In this document: positions 17,097 to 25,480 of the stretch, piece by piece
Numbering within the stretch: position 1 is the first letter of the stretch
Layout: each line of letters starts with the position of its first letter
NCBI RefSeq assembly: GCF_014648775.1
Contig: NZ_BMRT01000009.1
Location: forward strand, 124,001-188,000
Source of the DNA: Streptomyces abikoensis
GTDB lineage: Bacteria; Actinomycetota; Actinomycetes; Streptomycetales; Streptomycetaceae
Reading direction: 5' to 3'
Length of the DNA: 64,000 nt
Translations under genes and position numbers: made by a program
The notes under the pieces: generated by a model
Databases searched by the model: none
Seen by the model: only the letters and a program-made list of their open reading frames with translations
What the model was told of the DNA's origin: nothing

Positions 17097-17119
17097 GGCG
17101 GTGGTGGCCCCCTACGGCT

Positions 17120-18652
17120 TCACTGCTGAGCGCTGCTGCACTGCGGGACCAACTTCTGCTCTTCCTCGCTGAGGGTGGGGCCCGGGGTGGGGGCCGGGGT
17201 GGCCTGGGCGGCGCGGGAGCGGGCCTCGCCGGATTCCTTCGCCGTGTCCTTCGGGGCGCCGCTCGCGGTGCCGCCGGTGCGGTCGGTGTTCTGCTTCTCG
17301 CTCTCGCGCTGCTGCTGCTCGGCCTTGTGCCGCTCGGCTTCCTTCTTGCAGGCGCCGGCGAGCGTGCCGAGCTCCTTGGCCTTCTGCACGGCCTGGTCCC
17401 GGCTGCCGACGGTGATCGTGTCGACGACACGGCTGCGCTGGTCGACCGGGAGGTACTTGAGTTCGATCTCGGGGTGGTCCTTGTACAGCCTGCTCAGGCT
17501 GACCCACGCCAGGTCCTGGTTGATGCCCTGGTAGACCGCCACGTGGTCGTTGTCCTTCGCGCCCACGTAGTACTGCGTCTGCGTCCACTGGTAGCCGCCG
17601 TACAGACCGCCGCCGACCACGCCCAGCGCCAGGGCGAGGATCAGGGAGCGCTTGAGCCAGCGGCCCTTGCGCCGGGGCTTGACGAAGTCCTCGTCCGTGA
17701 ACGGGCCGAAGGCGCCGTCCGGCATGCCGCCCATCCCGGCGTCGCCGCTGCCGGGCGGGCCGAAGCCGCCGGGCGCGCCCTCCTGCGGGGGCACGGGCCG
17801 GCCCAGCTCGGCGGCGCGGCCGGCCGGGGTCTGCATGGCCCGCTTGTCGATGATGTGCAGCTGGTTCTCGGCGACCGCGCCGACGATCACCGGCGTGTCG
17901 TTGAACTCGGTGGTGAGGGTGTCCCCGCCGTCGACGTCGAGGACGTCGGCCACGATGCAGGTGATGTTGTCCGGGCCGCCGCCGCGCAGGGCGAGCTGGA
18001 TCAGCTCCTGGATCGTCTCGTGCGGACCCTGGTAGCTGGCGAGCGTCTCCTCCATCGTCTGGTGGCTGACGACACCGGAGAGCCCGTCGGAGCAGATCAG
18101 ATAGCGGTCGCCGGCCCGCACCTCGCGGATCGACAGGTCCGGCTCGACGTGGTCGCCACTGCCCAGTGCGCGCATCAGCAGGGAGCGCTGCGGGTGGGTG
18201 GTGGCCTCCTCCTCGGTGATCCGGCCCTCGTCGACCAGCCGCTGCACCCAGGTGTGGTCCTGGGTGATCTGCGTGAGCACCCCGTCGCGCAGGAGGTACG
18301 CGCGGGAGTCGCCGACGTGGACGAGACCGAGCCGCTGACCGGTCCACAGCAGGGCCGTGAGCGTGGTGCCCATGCCCTCCAGCTGGGGGTCCTCCTCGAC
18401 CATGACGCGCAGCTGGTCGTTGGCGCGCTGCACGGCGGTGCCCAGCGAGGTGAGGATGTCGGAGCCCGGGACGTCGTCGTCGAGCCCGACCAGCTGGGAG
18501 ATCACCTCGGAGGAGGCGACCTCGCCGGCCGCCTGGCCGCCCATGCCGTCGGCGATGGCGAGCAGCCGGGGGCCGGCGTAACCGGAGTCCTCGTTGCCCT
18601 CCCGGATCATGCCCTTGTGCGATCCGGCGGCGAAGCGCAGTGACAGACTCAT
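17120..18652 (-). CDS. pstP: PP2C-family Ser/Thr protein phosphatase PstP
   Basis: A 510-residue membrane-bound phosphatase that reverses PknB-type phosphorylation. The PP2C domain (residues 1-240) shows metal ligands in NEDSGY, IADGMGG, the SDGLSGVV segment and GGGPDNITCIV. A Pro/Gly linker (about 270-320), one membrane helix (about 338-358) and a short extracytoplasmic domain with a Lys/Glu/Ser-rich tail follow. ATG 18652 is chosen because the family starts MSLSLRFAAGSHKG and GAGG lies five bases upstream. An in-frame ATG at 18706 would add 18 residues. It sits between fhaB and ftsW in the operon. Confidence 0.94.
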   Translation of the reverse strand: MSLSLRFAAGSHKGMIREGNEDSGYAGPRLLAIADGMGGQAAGEVASSEVISQLVGLDDDVPGSDILTSLGTAVQRANDQLRVMVEEDPQLEGMGTTLTALLWTGQRLGLVHVGDSRAYLLRDGVLTQITQDHTWVQRLVDEGRITEEEATTHPQRSLLMRALGSGDHVEPDLSIREVRAGDRYLICSDGLSGVVSHQTMEETLASYQGPHETIQELIQLALRGGGPDNITCIVADVLDVDGGDTLTTEFNDTPVIVGAVAENQLHIIDKRAMQTPAGRAAELGRPVPPQEGAPGGFGPPGSGDAGMGGMPDGAFGPFTDEDFVKPRRKGRWLKRSLILALALGVVGGGLYGGYQWTQTQYYVGAKDNDHVAVYQGINQDLAWVSLSRLYKDHPEIELKYLPVDQRSRVVDTITVGSRDQAVQKAKELGTLAGACKKEAERHKAEQQQRESEKQNTDRTGGTASGAPKDTAKESGEARSRAAQATPAPTPGPTLSEEEQKLVPQCSSAQQ

Positions 18653-18727
18653 GCGCACCTCGCCCGTCGGCTCCGGGTACAGCCCCTTCCCAGCCACGCT
18701 GCCCACCCTCCGGTCGTCATGGTCCTA

Positions 18728-19258
18728 CTACTTCCGCAGCTCGATGACGGTCTTGCCGATGCGGATCGGCGCGCCGAGCGGAATCGGGGTCGGGGTGGTC
18801 AGCCGGGTCCGGTCGAGGTAGGTGCCGTTGGTCGACCCGAGGTCCTCGACGATCCACTGGCCGTCGCGGTCGGGGTAGATCCTGGCATGCCGGCTGGAGG
18901 CGTAGTCGTCGTCCAGCACGATCGTCGAGTCGTGGGCGCGACCGAGGGAGATCGTCTGGCCCTGGAGGGCCACCGTGGTGCCGGTCAGGCTGCCTTCGGA
19001 GACCACCAGCTTGGTGGGCGCGCCACGACGGCCGCGGTCGGCGCGACGGCCGCCGGGCTGCTGCTGCTGGCGCTGCTGCGGCGGCGCGGCCGGGGCCTGC
19101 GCGCGCTGCGGGCGGGTGTCCCCGCCACGGCGGGAGCCGCGCTGGGTCACGCGGGTGCCGAACAGATCGCTGCGGATGACCTGGACGGCCACGATGACGA
19201 ACAGCCACAGTACGGCGAGGAAACCCAACCGCATGACCGTGAGGGTCAGCTCTGACAT
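18728..19258 (-). CDS. fhaB: FHA-domain protein FhaB (FipA)
   Basis: A 176-residue protein with an N-terminal membrane helix (about residues 5-30), a Gln/Arg-rich linker (45-80) and a C-terminal FHA domain (about 85-170). The FHA domain has conserved LGRAHDSTIVLDDDYASSRH and DLGSTNGTYL motifs that bind phosphothreonine. Mycobacterial FhaB links PknB phosphorylation to division proteins. The start is ATG 19258. Its 5' end is 10 bases after the fhaA stop on the same strand, so it is co-translated with fhaA. The key Arg, Ser, His and Asn of the FHA binding loop are all present. Confidence 0.95.
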   Translation of the reverse strand: MSELTLTVMRLGFLAVLWLFVIVAVQVIRSDLFGTRVTQRGSRRGGDTRPQRAQAPAAPPQQRQQQQPGGRRADRGRRGAPTKLVVSEGSLTGTTVALQGQTISLGRAHDSTIVLDDDYASSRHARIYPDRDGQWIVEDLGSTNGTYLDRTRLTTPTPIPLGAPIRIGKTVIELRK

Positions 19259-19268
19259 TGCCCCCGCT

Positions 19269-20108
19269 TCACCCTTCGGCTTGCCGATAAACGATGGTGG
19301 TACTGCCCACGACGATCCGTGAGCCGTCGCGGAGCGTAGCGCGCGTGGTGTGCTGTCCGTCCACCACGATGCCGTTGGTCGACCCCAGGTCCTGGACGGT
19401 CGCGGGGGTGCCGACCCGGATTTCGCAGTGCCGGCGGGAGACGCCGGGGTCGTCGATGCGTACGTCCGCTTCGGTGCTGCGGCCCAGCACGAGCGTGGAC
19501 CGCGAGATCTGATGGCGGGTGCCGTTGATCTCGATCCAGCGGCGCGTCTGTGCCCCGGGCACCGCGCCGGGCCCCGGACCGCCGGCGCGCGGCGGCAGGG
19601 GACGGACACCGGGCGGCGGCGACGCGGGCATGGGCGGGACGCCGGAGGGCTGCGGCGGATAGCCGGCGCCTTGCGTGGCGGCGGCCGGTCCGGGGCGCGC
19701 GGCCTGCTGCCGGGCGTTCGGGTCCTGCGACTCGCTGGAGGCGAGGGTGCGGCTGCGCACCCGGTACAGGCCGGTGTCGAGGTCGTCGGCCTTCTCCAGG
19801 TGGACCTTGATGGGCCCCATGAAGGTGTACCGCTGCTGCTTGGCGTAGTCGCGGACCATGCCGGACAGCTCGTCGCCGAGCTGGCCGGAGTAGGGGCTCA
19901 GGCGCTCGAAGTCCGGCGCGCTCAGCTCCACGATGAAATCGTTCGGGACGACGGTGCGGTCACGGTTCCAGATGGTGGCGTTGTTGTCGCACTCCCGCTG
20001 GAGTGCTCCCGCGATCTCGACCGGCTGCACCTCGGACTTGAACACCTTGGCGAAGGTGCCGTTCACGAGACCCTCGAGTCGCTGCTCGAAGCGCTTCAGT
20101 ACTCCCAC
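19269..20108 (-). CDS. fhaA: DUF3662 and FHA domain protein FhaA
   Basis: A 279-residue soluble protein. The N-terminal DUF3662 domain (about residues 1-115) has the typical MGVLKRFEQRLEGLVNGTFA start. A Pro/Gly/Ala-rich linker (125-180) and a C-terminal FHA domain with LVLGRSTEADVRIDDPGVSRRH and DLGSTNGIVV follow. In mycobacteria FhaA binds the phosphorylated pseudokinase MviN and controls lipid II export. Start GTG 20108 has an AAGGAGG site seven bases upstream. It is the first gene of the fhaA-pknB operon; the promoter should lie in the 20109-20430 spacer. Confidence 0.95.
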   Translation of the reverse strand: MGVLKRFEQRLEGLVNGTFAKVFKSEVQPVEIAGALQRECDNNATIWNRDRTVVPNDFIVELSAPDFERLSPYSGQLGDELSGMVRDYAKQQRYTFMGPIKVHLEKADDLDTGLYRVRSRTLASSESQDPNARQQAARPGPAAATQGAGYPPQPSGVPPMPASPPPGVRPLPPRAGGPGPGAVPGAQTRRWIEINGTRHQISRSTLVLGRSTEADVRIDDPGVSRRHCEIRVGTPATVQDLGSTNGIVVDGQHTTRATLRDGSRIVVGSTTIVYRQAEG

Positions 20109-20439
20109 GGGGCACCTCCTTCCCTCAGTGACGTCTCTGATGCTCAGTGTCGTTCCTGATACTGCTTACTGATCGTATCCACGCGTCGGGAAAACGGCTG
20201 GTTCCCCTTCGACGCCAGGAGTGACGAGTGTCGCCTCCACGCGGATCGTAGAGGTGCCCCGAAGCCAGTGTCCCGCAACCGGAGCCCTCATCGGGCCCTC
20301 CCCCGGGGACGGGGTGGAGGCAATGGGTGTGAAGGCACCCGCGAGAGCGTGCTAATGTTCTCGATGTCGGAAGGCGAACGGACAAGAACCGGGCGGAAAC
20401 GCCGGGGGAACGGTCCGGGAAGCGGAAGACACACCCAAT
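20109..20439. other. Intergenic region between fhaA and tRNA-Leu
   Basis: This 331-base spacer must contain the minus-strand fhaA promoter and the plus-strand tRNA-Leu promoter. A TAATGT hexamer at 20353-20358 with TGAAGG 17 bases upstream is the best plus-strand candidate. No open frame with a credible ribosome site is seen, and no strong inverted repeat stands out. Confidence 0.4.
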
Positions 20440-20523
20440 GCGCGGGTGGCGGAATAGGCAGACGCGCTGGATTCAGGTTCCAGTGCCCGAAAGGGCGTGG
20501 GGGTTCAACTCCCCCCTCGCGCA
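20440..20523 (+). tRNA. tRNA-Leu (CAG anticodon)
   Basis: A type II tRNA of 84 nt with the long variable arm expected for leucine. The acceptor stem is GCGCGGG with CTCGCGC, containing one G-T pair. The anticodon arm is CTGGA-TTCAGGT-TCCAG with anticodon CAG, the variable arm has GCCC-GAAA-GGGC, and the T arm is GGGGG-TTCAACT-CCCCC. Confidence 0.95.
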
Positions 20524-20530
20524 CAGACGA

Positions 20531-20564
20531 GACGGTCGGCATCGTGATCACGATGCCGACCGTC
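20531..20564 (+). terminator. Perfect 34-bp palindrome terminating tRNA-Leu
   Basis: Two 17-base arms (20531-20547 and 20548-20564) are perfectly complementary with no unpaired spacer and are followed by TTGCTATG. It starts eight bases after the tRNA. Confidence 0.8.
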
Positions 20565-20579
20565 TTGCTATGTACCCGT

Positions 20580-20640
20580 CCGGTATGTGGGAGTGCTCAC
20601 ACATACCGGTCCGGCCGGAGCGACGTGCTCCGGCCGGACC
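20580..20640 (-). terminator. Two adjacent hairpins downstream of proS
   Basis: The hairpin CCGGTATGTG/CACATACCGG (20580-20609) is followed by a 14-bp stem (20608-20621 with 20627-20640). Both lie just past the proS stop on its strand. They overlap by two bases, so only one can form fully at a time. Confidence 0.7.
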
Positions 20641-20654
20641 GGATGGTCAGGCGG

Positions 20655-22358
20655 TCAGGCCGTCAGCTTGGCGATCGCGTCCGTCAGCGGCAGCTCCTCG
20701 CTCCCACCACCGCGGCGGTCCTTGAGCTCCACCACGCCCTCGGCGGCCCGGCGGCCGACGATCAGGATCCTCGGGACGCCGATCAGCTCCGCGTCCGTGA
20801 ACTTCACCCCGGGGGAGACCCCGGCCCGGTCGTCCACCAGCACCCGCAGGCCCGCCGCGCGCAGCCGCTCGGCGGCGTCCAGGGCGAGCTCGATCTGCGC
20901 CGCCTTGCCGGCCGCGACCACGTGGACGTCGGCCGGGGCGACCTCGGCGGGCCAGCACAGGCCCTTGGCGTCGGCGGTCTGCTCCGCCAGCGCCGCCACC
21001 GCCCGCGAGACGCCGATGCCGTACGAACCCATGGTCACCCGCACCGGCTTGCCCTGCGGGCCCAGCACGTCCAGCTGGAAGGTGTCGGCGTACTTGCGGC
21101 CGAGCTGGAAGATGTGGCCGATCTCGATCGCCCGGCCGAGCCGCAGGCCCGCGCCGCAGGACGGGCAGGGGTCGCCCTCCTCGACCACGACGACGTCCAG
21201 GTAGTCGTCGACCTCGAAGTCCCGGCCGCAGACGACGTCGCGCGCGTGGGTGTCCGGCTTGTTGGCGCCCGTCACCCAGGCGGTGCCGGGGGCGACGCGC
21301 GGGTCGGCGATGTAGCGGACCTTCGCCAGGCCCTGCGGGCCCACGTAGCCGCGCACCAGGTCCGGGCGGCCGGCGAAGTCCTCGGCGGTGACGAGCTCCA
21401 CGACCGCCGGGGCCAGGTGCTCGCCCAGCTTGCCGAGGTCCACCTCGCGGTCGCCGGGCACGCCCACGGCCACGATCTCCCCGTCCACCTTCACCAGGAG
21501 GTTCTTCAGGGTCGCGGAGGCCGGGACGTCCAGCTGCCGGGCGAGGGACTCGATCGTCGGGGTGTCCGGGGTGTCCAGCTCCTCCACCGGGCCCACCGAG
21601 GACGCGTCCGCCGGCTCCGCGCGGTCCGCCGGGAAGGTCACCGCCTCCGTGTTCGCCGCGTACCCGCACGCCGGGCAGTCGACGAAGGTGTCCTCGCCGG
21701 CCGCGGCGGGGGCCAGGAACTCCTCCGACGCCGAGCCGCCCATCGCCCCCGACACCGCCGAGACGATCCGGTGGTCCAGCCCCAGCCGGGTGAAGATCCG
21801 CTGGTAGGCGGCCCGGTGGAGGGCGTACGACTCGGCCAGCCCCTCATCCGTGATGTCGAAGGAGTACGAGTCCTTCATCTGGAACTCGCGCCCGCGCAGC
21901 ACCCCCGAGCGCGGCCTGGCCTCGTCCCGGTACTTCGTCTGGATCTGGTAGAGCATCACCGGGAGGTCCTTGTAGGACACGCACTGGTCCTTGACCGTCT
22001 GCGTGAAGATCTCCTCGTGCGTGGGGCCCAGGAGATAGTCGGCGCCCTTGCGGTCCTTCAGCCGGAACAGCAGCTCGCCGTACTCCTCCCAGCGGCCGCT
22101 CGCCTCGTACGGCTCCTTGGGCAGCAGCGCGGGCAGCAGCACCTCCTGGGCGCCGATGGCGTCCATCTCCTCGCGGACGACGGCCGAGACGTTGTCCAGG
22201 ACCTTCTTGCCCAGCGGCAGCCAGGTCCAGACGCCGGCCGCGTTGCGGCGCACGTAGCCGGCCCGGACCAGCAGCTTGTGGCTGATCGTCTCGGCGTCCG
22301 CCGGATCGTCGCGCAGCGTCTTCACCATCAGCCGGGACATGCGCTGGACCTGGGACAC
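20655..22358 (-). CDS. proS: Prolyl-tRNA synthetase
   Basis: A 567-residue class II aminoacyl-tRNA synthetase that charges tRNA-Pro. Motif 1 is in the [20 protein letters not shown] region, and motif 2 is around [22 protein letters not shown] bacterial-type YbaK-like editing insertion lies at about residues 225-375, and the C-terminal anticodon-binding domain contains [15 protein letters not shown]. The start is GTG 22358 with a perfect AAGGAG five bases upstream, which settles the start against longer in-frame candidates. It has the usual length for the E. coli-type enzyme and is monocistronic. Confidence 0.97.
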   Translation of the reverse strand: MSQVQRMSRLMVKTLRDDPADAETISHKLLVRAGYVRRNAAGVWTWLPLGKKVLDNVSAVVREEMDAIGAQEVLLPALLPKEPYEASGRWEEYGELLFRLKDRKGADYLLGPTHEEIFTQTVKDQCVSYKDLPVMLYQIQTKYRDEARPRSGVLRGREFQMKDSYSFDITDEGLAESYALHRAAYQRIFTRLGLDHRIVSAVSGAMGGSASEEFLAPAAAGEDTFVDCPACGYAANTEAVTFPADRAEPADASSVGPVEELDTPDTPTIESLARQLDVPASATLKNLLVKVDGEIVAVGVPGDREVDLGKLGEHLAPAVVELVTAEDFAGRPDLVRGYVGPQGLAKVRYIADPRVAPGTAWVTGANKPDTHARDVVCGRDFEVDDYLDVVVVEEGDPCPSCGAGLRLGRAIEIGHIFQLGRKYADTFQLDVLGPQGKPVRVTMGSYGIGVSRAVAALAEQTADAKGLCWPAEVAPADVHVVAAGKAAQIELALDAAERLRAAGLRVLVDDRAGVSPGVKFTDAELIGVPRILIVGRRAAEGVVELKDRRGGGSEELPLTDAIAKLTA

Positions 22359-22614
22359 GATGACTCCTTGCGAGGGGGAGAACGACGCGATGTGCGATGG
22401 GTGTGCAGGGTATCCAGCGCGTCCCTTCGCGCAGAAGCGGATTTCGTGGGGGAAGGTCTGGTATGTGTGGCCGGCCAATGGTCTTGTGGACAAGGGGATT
22501 TGCCGCGTGCCGCCGCGTGGCCGCCCTGCCGGACACGGGCCCCGGCGGGGCGGTACCGTCGGGGAAGATCGACACCGATGGGCGGTTGACGCCGATGGGG
22601 GAGGTGGCGCCGCG
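22359..22614. other. Divergent proS / DUF2252 promoter region
   Basis: This 256-base spacer holds both start regions. One DnaA-box-like nonamer, TGTGGACAA (reverse of TTGTCCACA), is at 22485-22493 and stands alone. A GGGGGAGG site immediately precedes the DUF2252 start. No other structure was recognised. Confidence 0.35.
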
Positions 22615-24120
22615 ATGACGCGACTGCCGTACGTACCGGGTTTCGCCCAGGGATTCACCTCGGGTTCCGTCTCGGGTTCCGTCTCGGGTTCGGCCTCGGG
22701 TTCGGCCCCGGGTTCCGCCGAGCGGACGGCCGGGGAACCGGCCGGGGCCGCGCGCCGGGCCGGTAGGGCGGGTAGCGCGGGTAGGGCCGCCAAGGCGGCG
22801 GGCAAGGCGCTGCGCGACGAGGTGCCGCGCGCCGAGCACGCCCGCTGGCGGCCCGCCGCCGGGCGCCCCGGCATGGTCGAGAGCCTGGAGAAGTCCAACG
22901 CCGGGCGGCTGCCCGAGCTCGTCCCGATCCGCGTGGGCCGCATGATCGCCTCCCCCTTCGCCTTCCTGCGCGGCTCGGCCGGGCTGATGGGGTACGACCT
23001 GATGGGCACGGCCGTCACGGGCGTGGGCGCGCAGTTGTGCGGCGACGCGCACGCCGCGAACTTCGGGCTCTACGGCGACGCGCGCGGCGAGATAGTGATG
23101 GACCTCAACGACTTCGACGAGACCCTCCACGGACCGTGGGAGTGGGACGTCAAGCGCCTTGCCGCCTCCCTGGTGCTGGCCGGACGCGAGGCCGGGGCCG
23201 ACGAGGACACCTGCCGCACGGCGGCCCGCGACGCCGCCGGCGCCTACCGGCACACGATGCGGCTGCTGGCCCGGATGCCCGCGTCCGAGGCATGGAACGC
23301 CATCGCCGACGAGGAGCTCGTCTCCCACGCCGACGCCCATCAGCTCGTGGGCACGCTGGAGCGGGTCGGGGCGAAGGCCCGGCGGAACACCAGCGCCCGC
23401 TTCGCCGCCAAGGCGACGGAGGAGGACGGCCAGGGCGGCCGCCGGTTCGTGGACGCCCCGCCCGTGCTGCGCCGGGTGCCGGACGCGGAGGCGGCCGCCG
23501 TCGCGGCCTCGCTCGGCCCGTACCTGGGCACGCTGCCGGAGGAGCTGCTGCCGCTGCTGGCCCGGTACACGATCCAGGACGTGGCGTTCCGGATCGTGGG
23601 CACCGGCAGCGTGGGGCTGCGCTCGTACGTGGTGCTGCTCCACGACCACCGGGGCGAGCCGCTGGTGCTCCAGGTGAAGGAGGCCCGGCCGTCGACGCTG
23701 CTGCCCTACGCGGAGAAGACGGGCTTCGAGGCGGCGCCCGTCGGACACGAGGGGCGCCGCGTGGTGCTGGGGCAGAAGTCGATGCAGGTCGTCAGCGATG
23801 TGCTGCTGGGGTGGACGACGGTCGAGGGACGCCCGTACCAGGTGCGGCAGTTCCGCAACCGCAAGGGCAGCGTCGACCCGGCGGCGCTGGCCCCCGGCGA
23901 GCTCGACGACTACGGGCGGATGACGGGCGCCCTGCTGGCGCGGGCGCACGCCCACAGCGCCGACCCGCTGCTGATCGCCGGCTACTGCGGCAAGGGCGGG
24001 GAACTGGACGAGGCGATCGCCGCCTTCGCCGTCACGTACGCGGACCGCATGGAAGCCGATCACGCGGAGCTGGCGAAGGCCGTGCGTACCGGGCGGGTGG
24101 CGGCGGAGACGGGGGTGTGA
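22615..24120 (+). CDS. DUF2252 domain protein
   Basis: A 501-residue protein of the DUF2252 family, distant kinase-like (aminoglycoside-phosphotransferase-like) proteins of unknown function. Motifs include [10 protein letters not shown], which resembles a kinase HGD-x-HxxN catalytic loop, [23 protein letters not shown] with a DFD metal-binding triad, and [17 protein letters not shown]. Residues 16-35 are Ser/Gly repeats encoded by 12-bp DNA repeats at 22652-22711. The start is ATG 22615, with GGGGGAGG upstream. The family usually has an N-terminus starting near the [14 protein letters not shown] region, so the repeat tail is an extension. Confidence 0.85.
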   Translation: MTRLPYVPGFAQGFTSGSVSGSVSGSASGSAPGSAERTAGEPAGAARRAGRAGSAGRAAKAAGKALRDEVPRAEHARWRPAAGRPGMVESLEKSNAGRLPELVPIRVGRMIASPFAFLRGSAGLMGYDLMGTAVTGVGAQLCGDAHAANFGLYGDARGEIVMDLNDFDETLHGPWEWDVKRLAASLVLAGREAGADEDTCRTAARDAAGAYRHTMRLLARMPASEAWNAIADEELVSHADAHQLVGTLERVGAKARRNTSARFAAKATEEDGQGGRRFVDAPPVLRRVPDAEAAAVAASLGPYLGTLPEELLPLLARYTIQDVAFRIVGTGSVGLRSYVVLLHDHRGEPLVLQVKEARPSTLLPYAEKTGFEAAPVGHEGRRVVLGQKSMQVVSDVLLGWTTVEGRPYQVRQFRNRKGSVDPAALAPGELDDYGRMTGALLARAHAHSADPLLIAGYCGKGGELDEAIAAFAVTYADRMEADHAELAKAVRTGRVAAETGV

Positions 24121-24140
24121 GGCCGGTCGCTGATCACACC

Positions 24141-24176
24141 CTGTGGGTGGGCCTGTGGGTGGGCCCGTGGGTGGTC
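24141..24176 (+). repeat. Three tandem 12-bp repeats
   Basis: CTGTGGGTGGGC (24141-24152), an identical copy (24153-24164) and CCGTGGGTGGTC (24165-24176) lie between the DUF2252 stop and the next gene. They are probably slippage products; no regulatory role is evident. Confidence 0.75.
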
Positions 24177-24229
24177 CGGGCCGGAACGCGGGGCCTGGGC
24201 CGGAGGCCACCTCGTACCCTGGGCGGGTG

Positions 24230-25057
24230 ATGAACCCGGAAGCTGAGACGGAAGCCGAGACGCCCGACGAGCCGCGTGCGGAGGAACCCGGTACCGAGCG
24301 GCTCGCCCAGGCCGTGCGGTCGGCCGAACAGGCCTTGATCGAGTTCGAGATAGCGGTGGAGACCTTCCGGGTCGAGGTGGAGAACTTCTCCCGTCTCCAC
24401 CACCAGCGCCTCGGCCCGATGTACGCCCGTCTCGACGAGCTCGACGCGCTGATCGCGGAGGCAGTCGCGGCCCGCTCGGGGGACGCGGAGGACACCCGCC
24501 GGGCCCGCGAGGCCCGGGCGCTGGTGCAGCCCATGCCGGGGGTCGACGACCTGCTGGGCGGCTGGATCGACGACTCGGGGATGTCGCCGGAGGCCACGGC
24601 CATGCTCACCGAGCAGCGGGTGCGCCCGCCGGCCCGGGTGCGGCCCAGTGACGCGGCCCGGCGCGCCTACCGGGAGCTCGTCCGCAAGGCCCACCCGGAC
24701 CTGGCCCCGGACGAGGCGGACCGGCCGCGCCGCGAGGCCTTCATGGTGCGGGTGAACGCCGCCTACGCCGACGGCGACGAGGCGCTGCTCCAGGAGCTCG
24801 CCGAGGAGTGGGCGGCGGGTCCCGTGCCGGCGCAGCGGCGCGCGAGCCGGGGCGAGGAGCTGTACGCGCGGCTGGAGTGGCTGGCCGAGCGCAAGGACAT
24901 GCTCTCGGCGGTGGCCGCCGAACTGGAGGCTTCCGCGATCGGCGCGATGCTCCGGATGGCGCCGGAGGACCCGGACGGGCTGTTGGTGGAGATCGCCGAC
25001 GGGCTGCTGGCACAGATCGCGGAACGGGAGGCTCATCTGGCCTCGCTGACCGGTTAG
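24230..25057 (+). CDS. Protein with J-like (DnaJ) domain
   Basis: A 275-residue soluble protein. An N-terminal coiled-coil (about residues 22-85) is followed by an acidic middle. A J-domain-like segment at about 140-180 (RRAYRELVRKAHPDLAPDE, then RREAFMVRVNAAYADGDEALL) contains the His-Pro-Asp signature in AHPDL. A second helical region ends the protein. HPD-containing proteins stimulate DnaK ATPase, so a co-chaperone role is possible. It lacks the Gly/Phe and zinc-finger regions of true DnaJ. ATG 24230 is taken as start; GTG 24227 is in frame just before. Partner and function are not identifiable here. Confidence 0.78.
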   Translation: MNPEAETEAETPDEPRAEEPGTERLAQAVRSAEQALIEFEIAVETFRVEVENFSRLHHQRLGPMYARLDELDALIAEAVAARSGDAEDTRRAREARALVQPMPGVDDLLGGWIDDSGMSPEATAMLTEQRVRPPARVRPSDAARRAYRELVRKAHPDLAPDEADRPRREAFMVRVNAAYADGDEALLQELAEEWAAGPVPAQRRASRGEELYARLEWLAERKDMLSAVAAELEASAIGAMLRMAPEDPDGLLVEIADGLLAQIAEREAHLASLTG

Positions 25058-25079
25058 CCGGTCGGGTAGCGTCGGGGCC

Positions 25080-25427
25080 ATGGTTTTTGGTTCGCGAGTG
25101 CCCACGGTCGGCGTCGACGCCCTGTCCGCCGACGATTTCCTGCTCGACGTGCGTGAGGACGACGAGTGGCAGGCGGGGCACGCCGACGGCGCGCTGCACA
25201 TCCCGATGAGCGACTTCGTGGCGCGCTTCGGTGAGCTGACGGAGAAGGCCCCCGAGGGCGGCCGGATCCATGTCATCTGCCGGTCCGGGGGCCGCTCCGC
25301 GCAGGTCACGGCCTACCTGGTGCAGCAGGGCCTCGACGCCGCGAACGTCGAGGGCGGCATGCAGGCGTGGGCGGCCGTCGGCCGTCCGGTCGTGGACGCC
25401 GCGGGCGCTCCGGGCGCCGTGATCTAG
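25080..25427 (+). CDS. Rhodanese-like domain protein
   Basis: A single rhodanese domain of 115 residues. The active loop CRSGGRS, with the sulfur-accepting Cys, follows RIHVI, and LLDVREDDEWQAGHADGALHIP is the family N-terminal motif. Single-domain rhodaneses transfer sulfane sulfur or bind persulfide. It lies 22 bases after the J-domain gene and may be co-transcribed. ATG 25080 is the start. It ends convergent to the acyl-CoA dehydrogenase across tandem repeats. Confidence 0.92.
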   Translation: MVFGSRVPTVGVDALSADDFLLDVREDDEWQAGHADGALHIPMSDFVARFGELTEKAPEGGRIHVICRSGGRSAQVTAYLVQQGLDAANVEGGMQAWAAVGRPVVDAAGAPGAVI

Positions 25428-25435
25428 CCGCTCCC

Positions 25436-25480
25436 CAGCTCGTTCCTCAGGTCGTTCCTCAGCTCGTTCCTCAGGTCAGG
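25436..25480 (-). repeat. Tandem 12-bp repeats running into the acyl-CoA dehydrogenase stop
   Basis: CAGCTCGTTCCT (25436-25447), CAGGTCGTTCCT (25448-25459), CAGCTCGTTCCT (25460-25471) and a partial unit from 25472 lie on the plus strand. Read with the gene, this gives TGA followed by two further in-frame TGA codons, each nine bases apart. Confidence 0.85.

Noticed and set aside
22485-22493. A single DnaA box upstream of DUF2252 as a regulatory site
   Set aside because: One nonamer of this kind is expected by chance at some rate and no second box lies nearby.
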